Below, one piece after another: positions 61,533-64,000 of a stretch of DNA of 64,000 nt. The stretch covers positions 62,001 through 126,000 of the forward strand of contig JALEZW010000060.1 in NCBI GenBank assembly GCA_022772675.1. Reading direction: 5' to 3'. Position numbers and translations under genes: made by a program. This DNA comes from Agathobacter sp. Lineage in GTDB: Bacteria; Bacillota; Clostridia; Lachnospirales; Lachnospiraceae. Every line of letters begins with the position of its first letter. Position 1 is the stretch's first letter. The notes beneath the pieces are model-generated. The model had not been told where the DNA came from, ran no database searches, and worked only from the letters and a program-made list of their open reading frames with translations.

Positions 61533-61970
61533 ATGTTAATGCCAAAGAGAGTAAAACATCGTAAACAGTTCCGTGGTTCCATGGCTGGAAAGGCTACAAG
61601 AGGAAATAAGATCACATACGGTGAGTATGGTATCGTAGCATTAGAGCCATGCTGGATTAAAGCAAACCAGATTGAGGCAGCCCGTGTCGCTATGACAAGA
61701 TACGTAAAGCGTGGTGGTAAGATCTGGATCAAGATTTTCCCGGAGAAGCCTGTAACACATAAGCCTCTGGGTGTTCGAATGGGTAAAGGAAAAGGTGCCC
61801 TTGAGTATTGGGTAGCTGTTGTAAAACCAGGTAGAGTATTATTTGAAATCTCCGGTGTTCCGGAAGACGTAGCTAAAGAAGCTTTACGTCTTGCTACACA
61901 TAAATTACCTTGCAAATGTAAAGTAGTTTCACGTGCAGATTTAGAAGGCGGTGAGTCAAATGAAAACTAG
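61533..61970 (+). CDS. rplP: 50S ribosomal protein L16
   Basis: 145 aa. [25 protein letters not shown] and [31 protein letters not shown] are the L16 signature. It starts 2 bases after rpsC; the GGAAGGAGGAG inside rpsC serves as ribosome binding site. It overlaps rpmC by 11 bases. Confidence 0.97.
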   Translation: MLMPKRVKHRKQFRGSMAGKATRGNKITYGEYGIVALEPCWIKANQIEAARVAMTRYVKRGGKIWIKIFPEKPVTHKPLGVRMGKGKGALEYWVAVVKPGRVLFEISGVPEDVAKEALRLATHKLPCKCKVVSRADLEGGESNEN

Positions 61971-62169
61971 TGCATATTTAGAAGAATTAAAGTCACTTAC
62001 TGTTGCAGATTTACAGGCTCAGTTAGTAGATGCGAAAAAGGAACTTTTCAATTTAAGATTCCAGAATGCAACCAATCAGTTAGATAACACAGCCAGAATT
62101 AAGGAAGTTCGCAAGAATATTGCTAGAATTCAGACTGTTATCACCGAAAAAGCTAGCGTTGCTGAATAA
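61960..62169 (+). CDS. rpmC: 50S ribosomal protein L29
   Basis: A 69-aa helical-hairpin protein at the tunnel exit: [34 protein letters not shown], then [21 protein letters not shown] 61960 is preferred; an in-frame GTG at 61951 is the ribosome binding region (GGCGGTGAG). Confidence 0.95.
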   Translation: MKTSAYLEELKSLTVADLQAQLVDAKKELFNLRFQNATNQLDNTARIKEVRKNIARIQTVITEKASVAE

Positions 62170-62202
62170 TTTCCAATTCTATAAAGAAAGGAGACTTCGG
62201 TC

Positions 62203-62460
62203 GTGGAAGAAAGAAATCTTAGAAAAACACGTGTAGGTGTTGTTGTAAGTGACAAGATGGATAAGACAATCGTTGTAGCTGTAAGAAACAACGAGAGACA
62301 TCCTCTGTACAACAAGATCGTTAAAAAGACTTATAAGTTAAAGGCTCATGACGAGAACAATGATGCTAAGATCGGTGATACCGTCAGAGTTATGGAAACA
62401 AGACCATTATCTAAAGACAAGAGATGGAGACTTGTAGAAATTATGGAAAGAGCAAAATAA
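62203..62460 (+). CDS. rpsQ: 30S ribosomal protein S17
   Basis: An 85-aa OB-fold protein. [24 protein letters not shown] and [21 protein letters not shown] are conserved. It starts at GTG 62203 after AAAGGAGACTTCGGTC. Confidence 0.96.
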   Translation: MEERNLRKTRVGVVVSDKMDKTIVVAVRNNERHPLYNKIVKKTYKLKAHDENNDAKIGDTVRVMETRPLSKDKRWRLVEIMERAK

Positions 62461-62478
62461 TAGAAGGAGGCTACAAGC

Positions 62479-62847
62479 ATGGTACAGCAGGAAAGCAGAC
62501 TCAGAGTTGCGGACAATACTGGCGCGAAAGAGTTACTTGTTATCCGCGTAATGGGTGGATCTACCAGAAGATATGCGAACATTGGTGATGTCATCGTTGC
62601 AACTGTTAAAGATGCAACACCAGGCGGTGTTGTTAAAAAGGGCGATGTTGTCAAGGCCGTAGTTGTTCGTTCAGTAAAGGGTGCCCGTCGTAAAGATGGT
62701 TCCTATATTAAGTTTGATGAGAACGCAGCAGTTATTATCAAGGACGACAAGACTCCGAGAGGAACCCGTATCTTTGGACCAGTAGCTCGTGAGCTTCGTG
62801 AGAAGCAGTTCATGAAGATTGTTTCTCTGGCTCCGGAAGTATTATAG
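62479..62847 (+). CDS. rplN: 50S ribosomal protein L14
   Basis: A 122-aa protein near the factor-binding site. It starts [39 protein letters not shown] and the C-terminal [23 protein letters not shown] are complete. GAAGGAGG precedes the ATG. Confidence 0.97.
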   Translation: MVQQESRLRVADNTGAKELLVIRVMGGSTRRYANIGDVIVATVKDATPGGVVKKGDVVKAVVVRSVKGARRKDGSYIKFDENAAVIIKDDKTPRGTRIFGPVARELREKQFMKIVSLAPEVL

Positions 62848-62858
62848 GAGGAACGAAG

Positions 62859-63170
62859 ATGGCAAGTATGAAGATCAAAAAAGGCGATATGGTAAAAGTT
62901 ATTGCCGGAAGAGATAAGGATAAAGAGGGCAAGGTTATTGCCGTAAACAGAAAGAAAAATACACTCCTCGTTGAAGGCGTTAACATGGTTACCAAGCATG
63001 CAAAGCCAAGCATGGCAAACCAGCAGGGCGGAATCATCCATCAGGAAGCACCGATTGATGCATCCAATGTTATGTATCTTCACAAGGGTCAGGCTACCCG
63101 CGTAGGTTTCAAGATGGACGGAGACAAGAAAGTCCGTTACGCTAAATCAACAGGCGATGTTATCGATTAA
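62859..63170 (+). CDS. rplX: 50S ribosomal protein L24
   Basis: A 103-aa assembly initiator with an N-terminal KOW motif ([28 protein letters not shown]). ATAGGAGGAACGAAG precedes the ATG, overlapping the rplN stop region by ribosome binding site only. Confidence 0.96.
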   Translation: MASMKIKKGDMVKVIAGRDKDKEGKVIAVNRKKNTLLVEGVNMVTKHAKPSMANQQGGIIHQEAPIDASNVMYLHKGQATRVGFKMDGDKKVRYAKSTGDVID

Positions 63171-63192
63171 TTGAAGAGAGGAGGAAAAAACA

Positions 63193-63732
63193 TTGAGTAG
63201 ACTGAAAGAACAGTACGAAAATGAGATCAAAGATGCAATGATCAAAAAGTTCGGTTACAAGAATCCAATGGAGGTTCCGAAGCTTGACAAGATCGTAGTT
63301 AACATGGGAGTTGGTGAGGCTAAGGAGAACGCAAAGGTTCTTGAGGCAGCTGTAAAGGATATGGAGACTATTACCGGTCAGAAGGCTGTTACAACAAAGG
63401 CTAAGAAGGCAATCGCAAACTTCAAGATCAGAGAGAATATGCCAATCGGATGTAAGGTTACCTTACGTGGTGAGAAGATGTATGAGTTCGCTGATCGTCT
63501 GATCAACCTTGCATTACCGCGTGTACGTGACTTCCGTGGTGTAAATCCGAACGCATTTGACGGACGTGGAAATTACGCACTTGGTATCAAAGAGCAGATT
63601 ATCTTCCCTGAGATTGAGTATGACAAGGTAGATAAGGTTCGCGGTATGGATATTATTTTTGTCACAACTGCAAAGACAGATGAAGAGGCACGTGAGTTAT
63701 TAACTCTGTTCAATATGCCATTCGCAAAGTAA
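63193..63732 (+). CDS. rplE: 50S ribosomal protein L5
   Basis: A 179-aa 5S rRNA-binding protein: [19 protein letters not shown], then [32 protein letters not shown]. It uses a TTG start (63193) behind GAGGAGGAAAAAACA. Confidence 0.97.
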   Translation: MSRLKEQYENEIKDAMIKKFGYKNPMEVPKLDKIVVNMGVGEAKENAKVLEAAVKDMETITGQKAVTTKAKKAIANFKIRENMPIGCKVTLRGEKMYEFADRLINLALPRVRDFRGVNPNAFDGRGNYALGIKEQIIFPEIEYDKVDKVRGMDIIFVTTAKTDEEARELLTLFNMPFAK

Positions 63733-63748
63733 TCAGGAGGGAATTTTA

Positions 63749-63934
63749 ATGGCTAAGACAAGTATGAAAGTAAAACAGCAGCGTAAACCGAAATTCTCTA
63801 CTAGAGAATACACACGTTGCAGAATTTGTGGACGTCCACATTCAGTTTTAAGAAAATACGGAATCTGTAGAGTATGTTTCCGTGAGTTAGCTTATAAAGG
63901 TCAGATCCCAGGGGTTAAGAAGGCATCCTGGTAA
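63749..63934 (+). CDS. rpsN: 30S ribosomal protein S14, zinc type (type Z)
   Basis: A 61-aa short S14 with both Cys pairs of the zinc ribbon: [20 protein letters not shown]. The C-terminus is [18 protein letters not shown]. The longer zinc-free paralogue is not in this window. Confidence 0.97.
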   Translation: MAKTSMKVKQQRKPKFSTREYTRCRICGRPHSVLRKYGICRVCFRELAYKGQIPGVKKASW

Positions 63935-63958
63935 AACGAAAAGGAGGAAATATACATC

Positions 63959-64000
63959 ATGGTAACAAGTGATCCAATCGCAGATATGCTTACAAGAATT
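63959..64000 (+). CDS. rpsH: 30S ribosomal protein S8 (partial)
   Basis: The first 14 codons, MVTSDPIADMLTRI, match the S8 N-terminus. AAAGGAGGAAATATACATC precedes the ATG. The gene continues past the right edge, in the usual spc order after rpsN. Confidence 0.92.
   Translation, partial: MVTSDPIADMLTRI

Overview
The window reads as a chromosomal segment of a low-to-mid GC Gram-positive anaerobe. The best fit is a Lachnospiraceae-type clostridium. The evidence is a complete F-type ATP synthase operon with a Na+-type c subunit, the clostridial order of ribosomal and RNA polymerase operons, strong AGGAGG ribosome binding sites, zinc-binding L33 and S14, a MoxR/DUF58/DUF4129 operon, a DUF4358-MBOAT-DHHW cluster and CpsB/LCP/CpsC/CpsD polysaccharide genes. 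The genus cannot be fixed from the sequence. No tRNA, rRNA, CRISPR array or complete transposon was recognised.

Layout. 1-1.4 kb (-): a phosphatase-like gene without its catalytic cysteine, and the Sua5 threonylcarbamoyl-AMP synthase. 1.5-8.6 kb (+): atpZ/I-atpI-atpB-E-F-H-A-G-D-C. 8.8-12.8 kb (+): an exopolysaccharide control module (CpsB phosphatase, LCP ligase, CpsC, CpsD kinase with a tyrosine-rich tail) and a small secreted leucine-rich protein. 13-15.3 kb: BlaI-like repressor, VanZ-like protein, UDP-galactopyranose mutase. 15.5-16.8 kb (-): an orphan FliD-like protein. 17-29 kb (+): rpmG-secE-nusG-rplK-rplA, rplJL with an L10 leader and attenuator, then rpoBC. 29-33.8 kb (+): the str operon rpsL-rpsG-fusA-tuf. 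33.8-35.8 kb (-): a decayed island holding a frameshifted DUF3800 gene behind a structured leader RNA, a truncated ORF and a frameshifted ECF transporter S component. 35.9-39.7 kb (-): MoxR-DUF58-DUF4129 and a 50-aa membrane peptide. 39.8-50.5 kb: trpS, a cell-surface acylation cluster (DUF4358 lipoprotein, MBOAT, two DHHW proteins), CorA, an AraC regulator divergent from a MATE pump, and an alanine/glycine:cation symporter with a large insertion. 50.5-55.6 kb: an RlmI-like methyltransferase, an orphan Phd/YefM antitoxin broken by an in-frame stop, then a BlaI-BlaR1-permease-permease-ABC ATPase operon. 55.6-56.6 kb: a gene-free stretch carrying two related families of about 36-nt units with inverted-repeat ends. 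56.6-64 kb (+): the S10-spc ribosomal protein operon from rpsJ to the start of rpsH, behind a 375-nt structured leader.

The housekeeping genes (translation, transcription, ATP synthesis) are intact and run on the + strand from strong promoters. Between them sit surface and stress modules: polysaccharide export control, O-acylation, and an antibiotic-sensing type ABC system. Intergenic spacers of the ribosomal operons are rich in perfect hairpins with three-base loops. The most unusual features are the 36-nt hairpin-unit arrays, the structured RNA with frameshifted DUF3800, the nested inverted repeats after rplL and tuf, the broken antitoxin, and the BlaI-like operators overlapping the -10 of their own promoter.
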